A DNA stretch of 64,000 nucleotides from Agrypnia vestita (lineage: Eukaryota > Arthropoda > Insecta > Trichoptera > Phryganeidae), in NCBI GenBank assembly GCA_016648135.1, contig JADDOH010002614.1, positions 248,001 to 312,000 on the forward strand, given 5' to 3'. The stretch's first letter is position 1; each line of letters begins with the position of its first letter. The position numbers and the translations under genes are program-made. Under the pieces are notes generated by a model. The model had not been told where the DNA came from, ran no database searches, and saw only the letters and a list, made by a program, of their open reading frames with translations. This document shows, piece after piece, positions 1 through 12,541 of this stretch.

Positions 1-295
1 TCTTTTGAATACGGTCTAGCTATAGTTCAATATATTTTTTGTGGATCATTATTTGCTAAATGTTTAATTAAAATGTAAAAATTTAAGACAATAATTAAAA
101 TATTTTTTTTTTCATAGACACCTAATGATTAAAAGGCAAACACATACTGATAACATTATTTTTGTACTATTAGGATACCTCAGATAATTGTGGTGCGAAA
201 TATTATTTCGATGTTTTTATAGATTCTGACCTATTTCTCATTTATATTAATGAAAAAGTTCTTGGCCTTGAAATAGATGAATAATTGTTTTTACA
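1..295. other. AT-rich spacer, nothing recognised
   Basis: Low-complexity AT-rich DNA with no open frame, repeat or element end that I recognise. Confidence 0.6.
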
Positions 296-748
296 ATATT
301 TGTTACGAAATTCTCAATCAAGAAGAACTACACGTAAGAGAATAATTAGGCGGCTGCACACAGCGATAATATAATTTGGAAATAACTGGAAATCGATCGA
401 GAATACACGAGATTGCACCAGAACATTCGAGAAATAACGTTTTCAATATAAGTGGCGGTGACATCATGCGGAAACAGTCTTATTTTGGTATTTGGCAAAG
501 TCATAGAATCAAAGACAATAAACAAGTGAACCTATGCGACAAAAATAGACGCAAACAAACAACATAGACAAAAGTGCTGAAAATTAAAAAAGTACCCGTG
601 TGGAATATTCTCGAGTGGCGAATCAGTGCGAATTACGGAATAGTGTTTGAAGACAAAGTTTGTGGCCAGTGACTTTGTGAATAAATAAAAGTTTAAATTG
701 TTTACATTTTCATTTTGTTTTTCACCACCGCGGATTTTTGACAATATT
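296..748 (+). mobile_element. Solo LTR with 5-bp target duplication
   Basis: The segment 301-743 starts TGTTACG and ends TTGACA, the TG...CA ends expected of a long terminal repeat. It is flanked on both sides by ATATT (296-300 and 744-748), a perfect 5-bp target-site duplication. Inside, TCAGTG at 623 resembles an arthropod initiator and AGACA at 651 a downstream promoter element at about +27. AATAAA near 682 could be the polyadenylation signal. No second LTR or internal region is adjacent, so this is a solo LTR left by recombination. The same TGTTACG...TTGACA ends appear on the minus strand at 52945-53396. A Ty3/gypsy origin is likely but not proven without the internal genes. Confidence 0.75.
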
Positions 749-1221
749 CATATCTCTTTTTGTTTGTTTTCTATTTGAAAAATGTATATTTATAAGGAAC
801 AAGCACATTGAAGAAACACATTGGATAATTATTATTCTTGTTTTACATAAAGCAAACTACTTCGGTTAATTGATTGTTTATAATATGAAATATATTACAG
901 ATATTAATAAGTACAATAATTACATAGTTATAGATATTAGTCAGAGTTATTTCTAACTAATGGTGTCCATTTTTTAAATTATTTTTTTTTTAATAATAAT
1001 AATAAAACATGATAGATAGCAGAATAAGAAGAATAAGACACACACGATAATGTTTATATTGTATTGTATGGTAAACTCAATTATAAACTACGGCTAAAGG
1101 TGCTACGGATTGACATCAATAATATTTAGAAAATGTAAAACAATTACAGATAAGAATACTTAAACCATAAAAATCAAAAAGAAGCATGTGAACCGGAAAA
1201 CCTATTCAAAATGTGTGAATA
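749..1221. other. AT-rich spacer, nothing recognised
   Basis: No element ends or coding signal seen. Confidence 0.5.
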
Positions 1222-1473
1222 TCGATTCAAAAACAACTGGCACTGGAAGAATACGAGAAGAAAGGATTCAAAACACTAGTACATCATGAATATACAACAC
1301 GTCAAATAAAAAATAAAAAACTTGAAGTAATAAAAACAATTAATTTTTACGGAGACAGGATCAAACAGAGCGTAAATTCCAAAGTAGTTCAACAAACTAC
1401 CGAATAGGAAATAAATGAAACGGGACTAAAATATATAGAAAAATTTCTAAAGAAATACTACAATGAATTGTGA
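1222..1473 (+). pseudogene. Unidentified lysine-rich coding relic
   Basis: One reading frame stays open for 83 codons, starting after a TGA just upstream, broken by a single TAG at 1405-1407 and ending at TGA 1471-1473. The reading is rich in Lys, Glu, Ile and Tyr and has a normal-looking composition in an otherwise stop-filled region. There is no start codon at its beginning. It could be the C-terminal piece of a transposon protein or a degraded exon. I do not recognise the family, and chance openness cannot be excluded. Confidence 0.3.
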
Positions 1474-2077
1474 AAAATTGTTGATAGTTAAAAGCATATA
1501 ATTTAAATATTGTATAATTAGGTAATGTTAAATATACTGTAATGTATCCTTGCGTATAAACTGTTAATATAGTTTTGCAAAATACCTGTAATAATAAAAT
1601 AATAATAAATAAAAAAAAAGAAGATTATTAAATATGTTATCTGTCCATCATGCCGAAAGACTTAATTATTCAAACATTAAAAAACCATCCTAGGATGGTC
1701 TAAAGGCTAGTTAGGAAAATAATTTATCAATTTATTGTTAATTAAAAATATTTTCTCCTACATGAAAAGAACATCCATCGCCTTTGAGACAGCGTCTTAA
1801 AAAACGACGGAAATTAAAAATAATTACAGCTCTGTTGCCCTGAAACTGTTTTTATTATGGTCTGACCTAGGGGGAGAATCTGAGATATTTAGGTCAAAAT
1901 GATCAAGAGCGATTCAGAGAAAAAATAATATTGTTTTATAACCCCTCGGCGTGGGTGATTAGAACTCCCTTGTGCACCATCGACAGGGAGGTCCTCTCAA
2001 CAACATTAAAAAGGCGAAGGTATTTAGACTTCTTGTGAAACCGTTTATAATAAATAAGGTTCAATGAAATAAAATCA
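1474..2077. other. AT-rich spacer with one less AT-rich patch
   Basis: Mostly AT-rich. A patch at about 1860-2000 is richer in G and C but has no frame or repeat I recognise. Confidence 0.4.
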
Positions 2078-2312
2078 CAATAACTTTGTTTTCACCACTT
2101 TAATAGGTAAAATATCAGCACGTATTGAGAACAATATTCTCGTATTCAGGGTAACTAGTATAGTTTACACAAAAACCACTTCAAATTTTTCAAATTCCCT
2201 TCTTATTTATTCAGAATAACTAGTTAAGTATATTACTTATCCTGAAAATAAGACCATTGCTCTCAAAATATGTTGATATTGTATCTATTAAAGTAATGAA
2301 AACAAAGCAATT
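2078..2312. repeat. Inverted repeat with PLE-tail-like arms
   Basis: The arms at 2078-2106 (AACTTTGTTTTCACCACTTT core) and 2284-2312 are inverted copies with a few mismatches. The same core, read as AAGTGGTG-AAACAAAGTT, lies beyond the hammerhead-like motif at 15300-15350, 36180-36210, 37600-37640 and 63000-63180. The 177-bp centre no longer shows a hammerhead core, so this is a degraded member of that set. Confidence 0.4.
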
Positions 2313-4889
2313 GTAATTTTATTCATTTTAATTGATACGTCACCACAAAATGTCTCTCAGGGCAACTGTTCTTAGAAAAAAGATTATTATTTTTGCAATA
2401 TTCTAAAAAAATCTACAAAAGATACATTTTACTCGAGTAATATTCTATAATCTTAATTATGTTATTTCAAAAAGACTCAGACTTCATTCAGAAGCGCAAA
2501 AAATTAATCTTATACAAGATTTTGATTTACATGGAAATAAATAAGTAGTAGGTACATATTATATTATACATAATAATATGAATTATTCAGTTCAGTTTTT
2601 ATTATGTTTCGTGAAATAAACTAAAGGAATCAGAACAAAAAGCATAATTAGTGTAGGTACAGATGTTTTCCTCGTAATATTTTAATACCTACTCGAAACA
2701 AAATTGAAGCTACGTGACATGCATACGTCTTTGTTCGTAAAAATTATGTTACTGATTAAAATAATTTTCCCGTTCGTGTTTATCTGATATACAAAGTTCT
2801 AATTCATTTACGTACTGGCAGTTAAGCATTGTAATTAAACATAAAAATATTACGAGTTCAACGTATTTTTCCACAACTTTTGTGTGTACGTGCTGCCTGA
2901 GACTCCAATTACAGTTATTTTACCTGAAGAACATAAAGAAACCAAGTTTTGTGTCGGAGTCGAGGAAGGGAAAATTAACAAAAGGTTGAGAAAACTTTTA
3001 TGAATAATGCGAAGATACTTTATAGGTATGAAAATTTTAAGGTATTTTCGATTCTCAGAACTTACTTTGTTTAAATAAGTGAAGAATTTCAGTACACATA
3101 AGAGAAGATTACATTTTAATTTACTGGTTTAATTTAATTTAAGAAGTTACGCGAGGATTTTCAGAATATTAATCAAAACTGTATCTTTAAGGATGTTCAT
3201 TAATTGTTAACAAGCCACAATTTTTAATTGATTTACATGTTTGCATTATTAATCATTAACATGTAGGTATTTATTATTAAATATTATCATATCTAGTCAT
3301 TAATTATTAACAGGTCTATTTTACTTATGGGGTTAGACAATCATAGGAGCCTAAAATTTAGGTAGAAATTGGGTTTTTCAATTTGTATTTTGTTATCGGC
3401 ACTTATTAAGGTACATATAAAAGTATTACTTTATAGGTAAATTTTTGAAAAAAGTAGTTAATTAATTAATTATATTCATTTTTAAAACATCGAATGTTTG
3501 CTAATTTATTAATTGATTATATAATTAAGTTTGTGTCATTTTAACGAAATATCCGTATTTAAAATACATGTAACCTGATTAATAAATTTTAAAATTATAT
3601 ACTTCCATACAGAAAATTGATAAAAACGCAAGAGAAGGTATGAGAAAAATGCTGTAATTTGCTCACTCTGCTGGACGATCGCCTTAACTATGGCTTATCG
3701 GATTAGAAAACCCGTATATAATCGCCAATACATAAAAAAATAGACAGAATCATTAAATTAACTCAATTATGGTCTATGTAAGTCTGATTCCGTTATTCAT
3801 AGCTTTAGTATGACCAAAAGTAACATATTTTTATCTTTAAAAACATAAGTTTGAACTACACTGTGGCAAGAAAATTTATTTTTCTTTCTTTTTATGTCAC
3901 TTAAACCATTTGAACCCTCAGTCTTTTAAAACAATTAGACCTCCGAAGTAGACAGACAACAGACGCAATTTAAAAAACCCCCTAGATGGGAAATAAACTG
4001 AGACAGTCGCTTTATTTCTTAAAAGTTATGTCTAGCAGAAGCTGCTTCTGGTCGAGAATTTAATAAATCGCATTGTCAATTTCATGTCAAGAATATTGAA
4101 AAATTGCAGCACTGTGGGAAGCAACTCCGTCACGCGGAAATTGAAAAACATTTGCGAAGGGTAAGTAAGGATATACCTAACTATTTATACCTAACGTATT
4201 TGTGTTTATAATCTTTGGCTAAAGTCTGGATTAAATTATGTATAGGCCTGGTACAAAAAACTGAGGTCATTGGTATATTCTTTGTTTATTCACCTTCGAA
4301 AATGATAATCTGTGAGATTGCGTTATTTAAAATATGGCCAGCTTTCGTATTATTTATGTGTAAAAAATACAAAGATAAACAATACTAAATCACGAAATAA
4401 GGTTATACTCCTTAGATTATGAAGGTAGTTTTTAACGTAATTAAATATAAATTGTGTATTTTTATCCACGACAAAAAGTTTTAATTTTTGCTTTTAGATG
4501 TACAAGAAATAATATTACGATAAATTTATCTTGATCATGCAATTTATAGAGAAAAGTCTAACAAACTATAAAAAATAAGAATGGCTTGACTCTTGAAGCG
4601 AACGAAAATAGAGTACAAAAGAACAATAATGAATGCTGAAGATAAATAACTTTGAGTTATAATTAATATTGAGTTAATAATAAATAATTTTGAGGAGGCC
4701 ATGCGTGCTTACCCTAGCTGATACACGCTGATAATAATATTTTGTTGAATACAGGGATTTTCTTAATGAATTTTCTTTGCAGGTGAAAGAAAAAGTCGAA
4801 ATATAATATTAATTAAAATGTAAACCAAATAACTTTTTATTATCAGGTTAACACGTAACAACAGAGTAACGTTTCATAAAAATTCCTCA
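2313..4889. other. AT-rich spacer, nothing recognised
   Basis: Read on both strands: no credible coding frame, terminal repeat or RNA gene. Only poly-A/T runs and simple TTAATTA-type sequence. Confidence 0.5.
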
Positions 4890-5035
4890 TCATCATTGTT
4901 GACACTATGGTGGTTCCTCAAGAGTTTCTTCCATTGATCTCTATTTCGCGCCGTTTCTGTCCAGTTTTGGATTTCTAAGGAGACGTTTCTGAGAAAAATG
5001 TCACTTCACCTTAGCTTAGACCTTTTATAACTTCT
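4890..5035. repeat. Dispersed repeat, LINE-tail-like
   Basis: Shares ACTTCACCTTAGCTTAG with 12588-12604. The CATCATCATTGTTGACACTA style of sequence is typical of decayed LINE 3' regions in insects. Too decayed for a family call. Confidence 0.25.
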
Positions 5036-6595
5036 GCGATAACCAACAGCTCAATAAACAAAATAGAGCTCACTTTTGTAGTGTCTACGCTAAAATAAAT
5101 TTTCATAAACTGACCTAAGAGTACGACTCAACATTTTTCATTCAAAAACATAAATTTATCCAGTACCCTTATCTAATGCATAAAATGAGGCTCTATTCAA
5201 ATGGAGTTAATCAGATTTTTTTTTACATATTCATTGCGAAAACGATGTTCAAATCTGTTGAAAATTATTTAAATATAGGGAGCGAACAAATTCAAAAGGC
5301 TGTAAGGTATTTTCCTCTAGTATTCACGAATTACAAAACAATTTGTAATTTTTTAAGTAGGAATATCTCAGTTTGAATACGCTTTCCATATGTAAGCACT
5401 AGTCTGATTAGTTGTTCTAAAATTTTGATGTTTCTCGACAGCTAGCAGTCGGCGTTTGAATTGATTTTGCAAGGGGAAAAATAAAGATTTGCGCTTATGA
5501 TTTTTTGAAAATTTACACGACAATTATTATGTTCGTATAGTTAACAACAACGTTTCGGGAAATTCATGAAAAAACCCGTAAAAGTTACCAAGTTATAGAA
5601 ATTATTGGCAATTTATTTTCTAAATCTCAATTACTGGGGGCCGAGCACCCACAGATTACCTGACCAGGTTTTACAATTACATTACTTTCCACTTCAAAAG
5701 CACTTAGAGTATTGTTTCATATTTTAATGAATGAATAATACTGTTTAGTAAAAAACGTGAAATGTATGACTGCCCATAAAAAAGCAGGCCTACGTGCGAT
5801 TTCTTATACATAATGAATATGCTTGCCTACTTCTTATTAAATATTTATTACGCGAATCATAAAATATATTAACATATGCTTTTTGAAAATACGTACAATG
5901 TCAAATTAGTTGTTTTATTCTCGTGGTATGTATCATCTAAAATACATAAAAAAATGAATAAATTGAAGCATGTAAAAATATAAATATAAATAGTAGTAAG
6001 AGTTTTATAATATAACAACAAATAATTTTACGTATTATTTTGTATACTATGATAATCAGTTTTTTAAGCATCGTATGAAGCATGTACACATACTTAATAA
6101 GAAGAAAAATATGAAAATACTTGTTTTAGAAGTGGTCTCTCTCGAGATATATAATTTTGTGTTTTCATTACTGTACAGAATAATATTTCACAACATAATT
6201 CACCATTCAAAAAATATGAGACATCATTGAATAAAATACCAACAAAATATTCGTTTAATATAAGACCTTTTTTTTAAGATGAAAGCAACTGAGGTCACTG
6301 ACAAAATAAGTTATACAAGGCTTTCAAAATAAACATTCATTTCAAAATTTTTTTAATCAGTTAAATACGCTCTTTTAACTAAAAATGTTGAATGAATTTC
6401 AGTCATCTAATTAATTACAAAGTGGTCGTGGCTGGAAATTTAATTACATTTTTACGAAAAAGTAAAAAAGACATTCATTAGCTTAAGCTAATATTTCATC
6501 TGTTACTTATGCAAAGGAACTAATGGAACAGAGGTAACTAAAATTTACATAAAAAGTTTTTGTTTCTCAGAAAAGTGAGAGAAGGTAGAAAATAT
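5036..6595. other. AT-rich spacer, nothing recognised
   Basis: A 66-residue frame at 5176-5376 has no recognisable domain and is probably chance. No element ends seen. Confidence 0.45.
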
Positions 6596-6735
6596 CTCTC
6601 TTTTAGTCGATGAGCTCCTGTCTCCTGACAGCGTCGTCGTCTTCCAATCTGTTTCTACAGCGCGAACTACTTTCCTCCAGTCTTCGCGATCCTAGGACAC
6701 GCTTAGAGCGACGTGTAGCGAGACCCCGGCGTGTC
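6596..6735 (-). pseudogene. Possible LINE C-terminal scrap
   Basis: This patch is richer in G and C than its flanks. Minus-strand translation gives DWRKVVRAVETDWK, which resembles the Asp-Arg-x-x-Trp-Arg tails of insect LINE reverse transcriptases. It is too short for a firm call. Confidence 0.25.
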
Positions 6736-7544
6736 TCGGAAATGATTTGTCCATGTTTTTATTATTTATTTATATTTATTTATTGTTAACCCCAATATGT
6801 AATGAAATGAGCCACTCACCTCACTAGGATAAGTCTATGCCGAGATGAGCAGCTTTCCAACATGTGAGGACAAAGTACCATATAAAACTAATTAATTGCT
6901 TACATATTGGAGATCAAAAACAGTACGTGTTATTGAACACAGTAGCAGATTAAAGAACGAATGGGAAAAGAAGAAATGTAAATGTAAAAAATCGTGTGTA
7001 TGTTCGCATTTATAAAAAAAATAATTCAATGAGCGCATAGATAAACTGAAATCTCTATTTTATAGGTGGATACTTGTGCACTTGCAATTGATAATACTAT
7101 CTATAATGTCGACACTGTATATTATATAATATTATGTAAATTAAAATATAAGTAATATATAAAAGAGGGTGTTGATATAAAATGGACATCACAGAAATTT
7201 CAATCATTCAAATTTCAAGTACATACCATCTTAATGTTTTTAAGAAGAACATTAAGAAATAAATAAAGATAAGAAAAAACTTATTTGTCCAAATGCTGTC
7301 TTGGCATTTATCGGATGATACGTTAGGGAGGCACGCATTCTAGTGTTACGTATTTGCTTATTGTATTTGCGTGTTGAACCCTCGCACTCCATCTTGTACA
7401 TTTCCAGTGATCTCAAATTTCTGCAGGCGATTTCCATATGTTCTAAAATGTCAAGAAATAAATAATTATTTTCTTGTATGTTGTGTCGTGCCTTTCTTTA
7501 ATATGGAGTTCCCGAAGAAAAGATATGTGGTGAGGTTTAAGTGT
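6736..7544. other. AT-rich spacer, nothing recognised
   Basis: Short overlapping frames on both strands at 7252-7571 show no domain. No element ends identified. Confidence 0.4.
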
Positions 7545-7832
7545 TTATTTAATGAAAGAGAGTTTTCGTAGGAATAGTTTATTCTCACCGACGAGAAGCC
7601 ACCGGGAACAAGAAAGGTGATACAACGCACAAAGGAACATGGATAAAGTCAAGGCGCGCGGCAGAGGTCCTCTAGATCCGGTGACGGAAACATGACTCAT
7701 TGCAATCGAGCGGTGCTGATTGTTACCTGTCCAAGAGCATCTGGGAGCGAAGCCTTGTGCATATGTGCATGGAACGTGCGTGCATGGTTCGGCAGGGCCA
7801 CCATAGAGAATTAGTTCTTCTCCCGGTTCCAA
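7545..7832 (-). other. GC-richer island with an unclassified 95-residue frame
   Basis: A minus-strand frame of 95 codons crosses a clearly less AT-rich island. The predicted peptide has no motif I recognise. The composition shift suggests an inserted element, possibly LTR or LINE untranslated sequence, rather than a host gene. No terminal repeats or target duplication were found at its edges. Confidence 0.2.
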
Positions 7833-8185
7833 GTATACGAAGCTTGCGATGCTAACACCATAAATATTTCAATCTTTTCTAACTACTACGGTTTTAACCA
7901 GTAGGACTTTTACATTCCTTGAGACAGAGCTACGGTTCTTTAAAACTTGGTCGATTTTGATTATAATATTTAATAAAATGTAATATTTAACTAAAATATG
8001 TAGTATGTTATGTAAATAGTAGCCTTTTACCTATCTTAAAGCATGAAAGTCCAAAGATGTGAGATACGGCAGTAAAAGAAGAATAAGAAGACGATGCAGC
8101 AGAATTTTATCTATGCCCACAATTTATCAAAAAAAACCTCGGATCTTACAATGTTCATCATTTTTGGTGATAGTAAATTACCTGT
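7833..8185. other. AT-rich spacer, nothing recognised
   Basis: No feature seen. Confidence 0.4.
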
Positions 8186-8275
8186 AAACACTTAATGATG
8201 GATCCCACAACGGGATCCCAAAACATTGGCCAAAGAGGTTGGATGTACATGGCAGAATAGCCTAAAATCTCTACG
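8186..8275 (+). repeat. Degraded PLE terminus (relative of 17055-17130)
   Basis: TAATGAT, then the hairpin GGATCCC-ACAAC-GGGATCC, then CAAAACATTGGCC. This lines up with the better-kept motif at 17055-17096 (CTGATGAT ... ATCCGAAACGTCGGCC). The downstream sequence CAGAATAGCCTAAAATCTCTACGCAGAAG also matches position for position with few changes. The GAA core is mutated to CAA, so it would be inactive as a ribozyme. Confidence 0.45.
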
Positions 8276-10149
8276 CAGAAGATTTTGAAAGTTTGGGACA
8301 TTTTTTAATAAGTGAACATTTTTTAATAAATTAATATATAAATTAAATGAATCTCCAAGTACATATAAGAAGAATTACCTATTCGAACACTAAGGTATTT
8401 CGTTATCTTATTTTTAACCTATCATTTATATATCGATTAAATTTAATCAATTGAACTGTTTTATTTTGCAAAAATTGTGCCCAAGTGTACAGCATAACAT
8501 GACAGATATTGACTTTTATTAAATTTATGTTACAAATGAACTCTTACTGGATTAATATTTATTGATATATTTCTTACAAGCGTCCGTATTCCTTGAGTGT
8601 AATCAAAAAGGATATTTCCTCCGATAGGCTCTCTGATCACCGTGTAAGGCGATATACATAATACACACGATCCAATGCCTGTACGTGTGGGTCTGGAATC
8701 AATATTAAACAAACGGGAGAAACTCGCTCCCTTAGCGAGGAGAAAATAGGTTCCCCAGAACTATACTGACCCTTGGGAATGGTCGAATAGTGAGGAAAGT
8801 TACGTGCCGAGTTTCACAGTTTTCCAAAAACATTTTCAAATACAGATTTTAACATTGTTGACTCAATTACATCAGATACGAGATAAGCCACATAAGTAAG
8901 AAATACTGAGAAAAATCGTGCCGATGAGGCTCGAAACTATGGACAATACAAAAAGGATTTTTATATCCTGTTAAAATAGTAAGGATAGTAAAAAATCTTT
9001 GTATCCTTTTGTATTTATTCCTAAGTACCTACATTCATTTATGGCGTCACGTAAATATATTCTTTGCTCGAAATACAGCAAACAGAGTTGTATATCTAAT
9101 CAATCTAATCGAGAAAGCGCTTCTCAATAAATGTGATTTAAAACACAAGTTTTTTTATTGTTACTAAGAGCTATTAATATTTTATTTATTCTCCTTTCAC
9201 TGAAGGAGGTAAAAATGTATATGAATTTTTGTAAAATTGTTTTTTGACTAGATACAATGCTAGAAGAATGAGGAAAACATTTTTCTTCCATACCAAAAGG
9301 GACGGAGTTATGAGATATTTATTATTTTTACGAGTTTTCAAGTTGTTACAAAAAATAAACTAAAGCAATATACATGTCAAGCATAATGATGCGGAAAGTA
9401 TTGAAGACCATTTTTAAAGTAAAATGGCAATTAGAATTAATGTAAGAAATTTATTTCAGAGAATATCAATAATATATAATTCTAAGATCTTTAGATACAA
9501 CTAAATATTGCATGTAAATAAAAAAAAAAAACGTAAAGATGAATCTTGTGAATTTCAGAAAAAAATATTTTTTAAACACCAATTAATTCTTAAGTTAACG
9601 GTACTTTGGAGACTGTAAACGTAATTGAAAAAAAAGTCAGAAATGATTTCGAAAATCCTTTGTGTTCGTTCCTGTAAAACTCCGTTTAATTCACGGTCGA
9701 GAGCAAGAGATAGAAATCTGGATCAGAGGTCAACAGAACAATGGAAAGCGGAAGCGTGGACTTGAAGCTATAAAAGCGGTGAAAGGTTGTGTTTTTTAAC
9801 ATTTATGTTATCAACATTTGGGCATTACCTAAGGGTATTTCACTGTATTATATTTCGGCAAGTAACGAATACTATATGATAGATAAATATATTTTATGCC
9901 ATTTTTCATTGCTGTGTAATGTTAATAAATTCAAAGACCTTTTAGGAATTACACGGGGGCGAATTACTAAAATAATGAATGCTAAAATTATTCAACACTT
10001 TCATTCTTGACATTTATATATTCCAATTCGAGTTTTCACAATTTTAAGATGAAAATTTTAAAAACCAATTAGACTTTTATTTTTTTTAAAACAATTAAGA
10101 TTTTTGCCATTATAAATATTTATATATTTTGATTACAACAGTCATTAAT
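8276..10149. other. AT-rich spacer, nothing recognised
   Basis: Contains a short CTCGCTCCCTTAGCGAGG hairpin near 8727 and several poly-A/T runs. No coding signal or element ends. Confidence 0.45.
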
Positions 10150-10307
10150 TTATAACTAATTTGTACAACATATATTATTGAAACTTAACAGAATAAAATA
10201 TACTCATTATATAATAAGTGAATAGACAAATTATAACTAATTTGTACAACATACATTATTGAAACTTAACAGAATAAAATAAACTCATTATATAATAAGT
10301 GAATATA
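10150..10307. repeat. Two-copy 81-bp tandem duplication
   Basis: TTATAACTAATTTGTACAAC begins at 10150 and again at 10231. The units differ at only a few positions, giving a period of 81 bp. Confidence 0.85.
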
Positions 10308-10441
10308 TGCGCTGTTTAATAACATTGTTAATGATAAAGTTATGTATTATTAATTTAAATATACTTACTAACAAAATAAAAAAATAATGTTTAAATATTT
10401 ACGAGTACGTATGCCAAATCCATAAAAAAAATGTAAATGTT

Positions 10442-10987
10442 AATAAAGGGTCCTGATTACATAAATGAAGTCAAATTTTTCGCTTGCTGGTTTAAAAGCA
10501 GTTATTTCAAGTTTAAAAAATGATACATTTTGACACTTCACGCCAAAGATGCCCATATAATCATGGAAAAGAGAATAAGAAACCATAGAAAATTAATCTT
10601 AAGTCTAGATGTTGTATCAGGTAGGGAAAAGGCCAATTTTGTGTTAAAAACGGAAATAAGTCTAGATTACGTCTTAAATTTTGACTAAAAACGGATTCAA
10701 ATTCGCAATGATATTTTCTTAGGTAATGTGGAGCATATATTTTATTGCACGGGGCGCGCCGGCGTAATGCAGGATCGTATGGTTGACATGTTTGATAATG
10801 AATGGGCCCACTTATGATAAACGTGATTTGTCAATTTCTATGAATAAAACAGCAAAAACATATATTTTATATATGGGCATCTTTGGCGTGAAGTGTCAAA
10901 ATTTATCATTTTTAAACTTGACATAACTGCTTTTAAACGAACAAGCGCGAAAATTTGACTTCATTTACGTAATCAGGACCCTTTATT
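10442..10987. mobile_element. Long-TIR non-autonomous DNA element
   Basis: Two arms of about 115 bp (10444-10556 and 10870-10986) are inverted copies at roughly 90% identity by eye, starting TAATAAAGGGTCCTGATTA and ending with its complement. The 310-bp centre is unrelated to the arms and contains the rare GGCGCGCC at 10752. No open frame of transposase size is present, so it is non-autonomous. A TA or TTA target duplication is possible at the outer edges, but the flanks are too AT-rich to decide, so the superfamily is left open. Confidence 0.65.
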
Positions 10988-11157
10988 ACACTAGAATCAG
11001 TATGTCTTTAATCAAAATTAAAGTACAGTTGTATTCTTGACTATATAGCCAATGCACTTTACGGTTCTTTAACTCGGACAAAACATTTATAACGATACCA
11101 ATAATAATAAGCGTTTTTTGTAAAACAGTGCCATCAACCTAAAAGCAACACACGCTA

Positions 11158-11988
11158 TCTATGCCTATAAAACTCAATGTCTGTCTGTCTGTCTGTCCTC
11201 AAAATCCTAGACATTTGTCCTAGACCTACACCGTTTATCTGATCTGACCCAAATTTGGTAGACTCATTCTTTAGGACCTGGCGGGTAACATAACTGCTTG
11301 ACCGATCTGACTCAAATTTTGCATACTTATTCTTTAGGACCCAGCGGATAGCATAAGTAACATTTACCCTCTTCCGCTTTACCCCTACGATATATTTTAC
11401 ATGCAAATCTGTACCGTTTGACCGATCTGCCCACATTTCGCATACTTATTCTTTAGGACCCGGCGGGTAACAGAGGTGACATTTCCCCCTCCCCTTACTC
11501 CACCCCACCACTGATATACATATTTTCTGTACAAATCTACGCCGTTTGTCCGATCCGACTAAAATTTTGCATACTTATTTTTTAGGACCCGGCGGCTAAC
11601 AAAGATAATATTTCCCCCCTCCCTCTTTACTCCTCCCCAACCCTATCCTCTGATATATTTTTCATGTAAATCTGTACCGTTAGACCGATTTGATTCAAAT
11701 TTTGTATACTTATTCTTTAACGTAGGCGACATTTCCACCCTCCTTCTTTACCCCTTTATATAATTCCAATGCAAATCTGTACTGTTCTACCGAATTTCGC
11801 ATACATATTCTTCAGGACCTGGCGGTAAACATAGTCCACATTTCGCTCCTGGATATTCTATCCATAGATTAAATGGAAACATAGTTTTTTTTTGTGGTAC
11901 TTTGCAAAACAATGGAATCTTTGTTTCCCCTCACAAACTTATTTTTTACTTAATCCTTAACCCGTGCAAGCCGGGTAATACCAGCTAG
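11158..11988 (+). mobile_element. Complete non-autonomous Helitron
   Basis: It begins TCTATGCCTATAAAAC after an A and ends with the hairpin CCCG-TGCAAGC-CGGG (11961-11975), then TAATACCAG and CTAG (11985-11988), then a T. TC at the 5' end, CTRR at the 3' end behind a short hairpin, and insertion between A and T without duplication define Helitrons. The interior holds five or six degenerate copies of a ~120-bp unit containing CTTATTCTTTAGGACC. The same unit, on the other strand, fills the Helitron at 60016-61970. No RepHel gene is present, so it depends on an autonomous partner. Confidence 0.85.
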
Positions 11989-12026
11989 TATAATATAAAA
12001 ACAATATTCATCAATTGTGGAGTATC

Positions 12027-12251
12027 GAAGCAAAGGCAATCCAATATCCAAAAAATAAAAATGTTTTGAATGCAGTCCCCTAGTATTTACTAATTTAAAA
12101 TGTACTGAATTCTAGATTAAGTGTATTTATCCCTTTCAAAACCAGTTTTCTGTAAATTTATAGACTATGTTTCCTGTAAAATCATCAAACATTATAAATT
12201 AGTAATCCTCGATGATTGCATTACATTTTTTTGCTGCATTTGCTTTTGTAC
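12027..12251. mobile_element. Palindromic MITE, copy 1
   Basis: Inverted arms carry GAATGCAGTC...CTAGTATTTACTAATTT and, inverted, AAATTAGTAATCCTCGATGATTGCATT. It belongs to the family best kept at 22962-23210. No transposase is encoded. Confidence 0.6.
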
Positions 12252-12479
12252 ACCACAATTTGTATTCTATCTAAAACATACACAAATCATATTTTCGAAG
12301 CTTTATTTTAAATTGAAATAATCTTGTTTCCTTAGATTTTTAATTGCAGATCTATATTGCACTGTTTTTTCGAGTTTTTAATTTGATTAGATTTTGACTT
12401 CTTCTTGAATGGCTATCACATCGTAACTCTTCTTATTGTATCATGTTCATGTTGATCAGGTGTAGCACTACAATTTAGA

Positions 12480-12541
12480 AGAGAAATAGTTGAGGAGGCT
12501 TAGACTCACTAAAGAGTTTTAACCTCCTCAACCATTTCTCT
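12480..12541. repeat. 19-bp inverted repeat hairpin
   Basis: AGAGAAATAGTTGAGGAGG (12480-12498) is inverted at 12523-12541 with one mismatch, around a 24-nt loop. The sequence continues into the dispersed repeat shared with 4890-5035, so a TE origin is more likely than a microRNA. Confidence 0.6.

Noticed and set aside
7545..7832. Small host gene on the minus strand
   Set aside because: No domain, no promoter or polyadenylation signal of note, and composition typical of an inserted element.
12480..12541. MicroRNA precursor
   Set aside because: The stem is short and part of a dispersed TE-like repeat; no evidence of processing.
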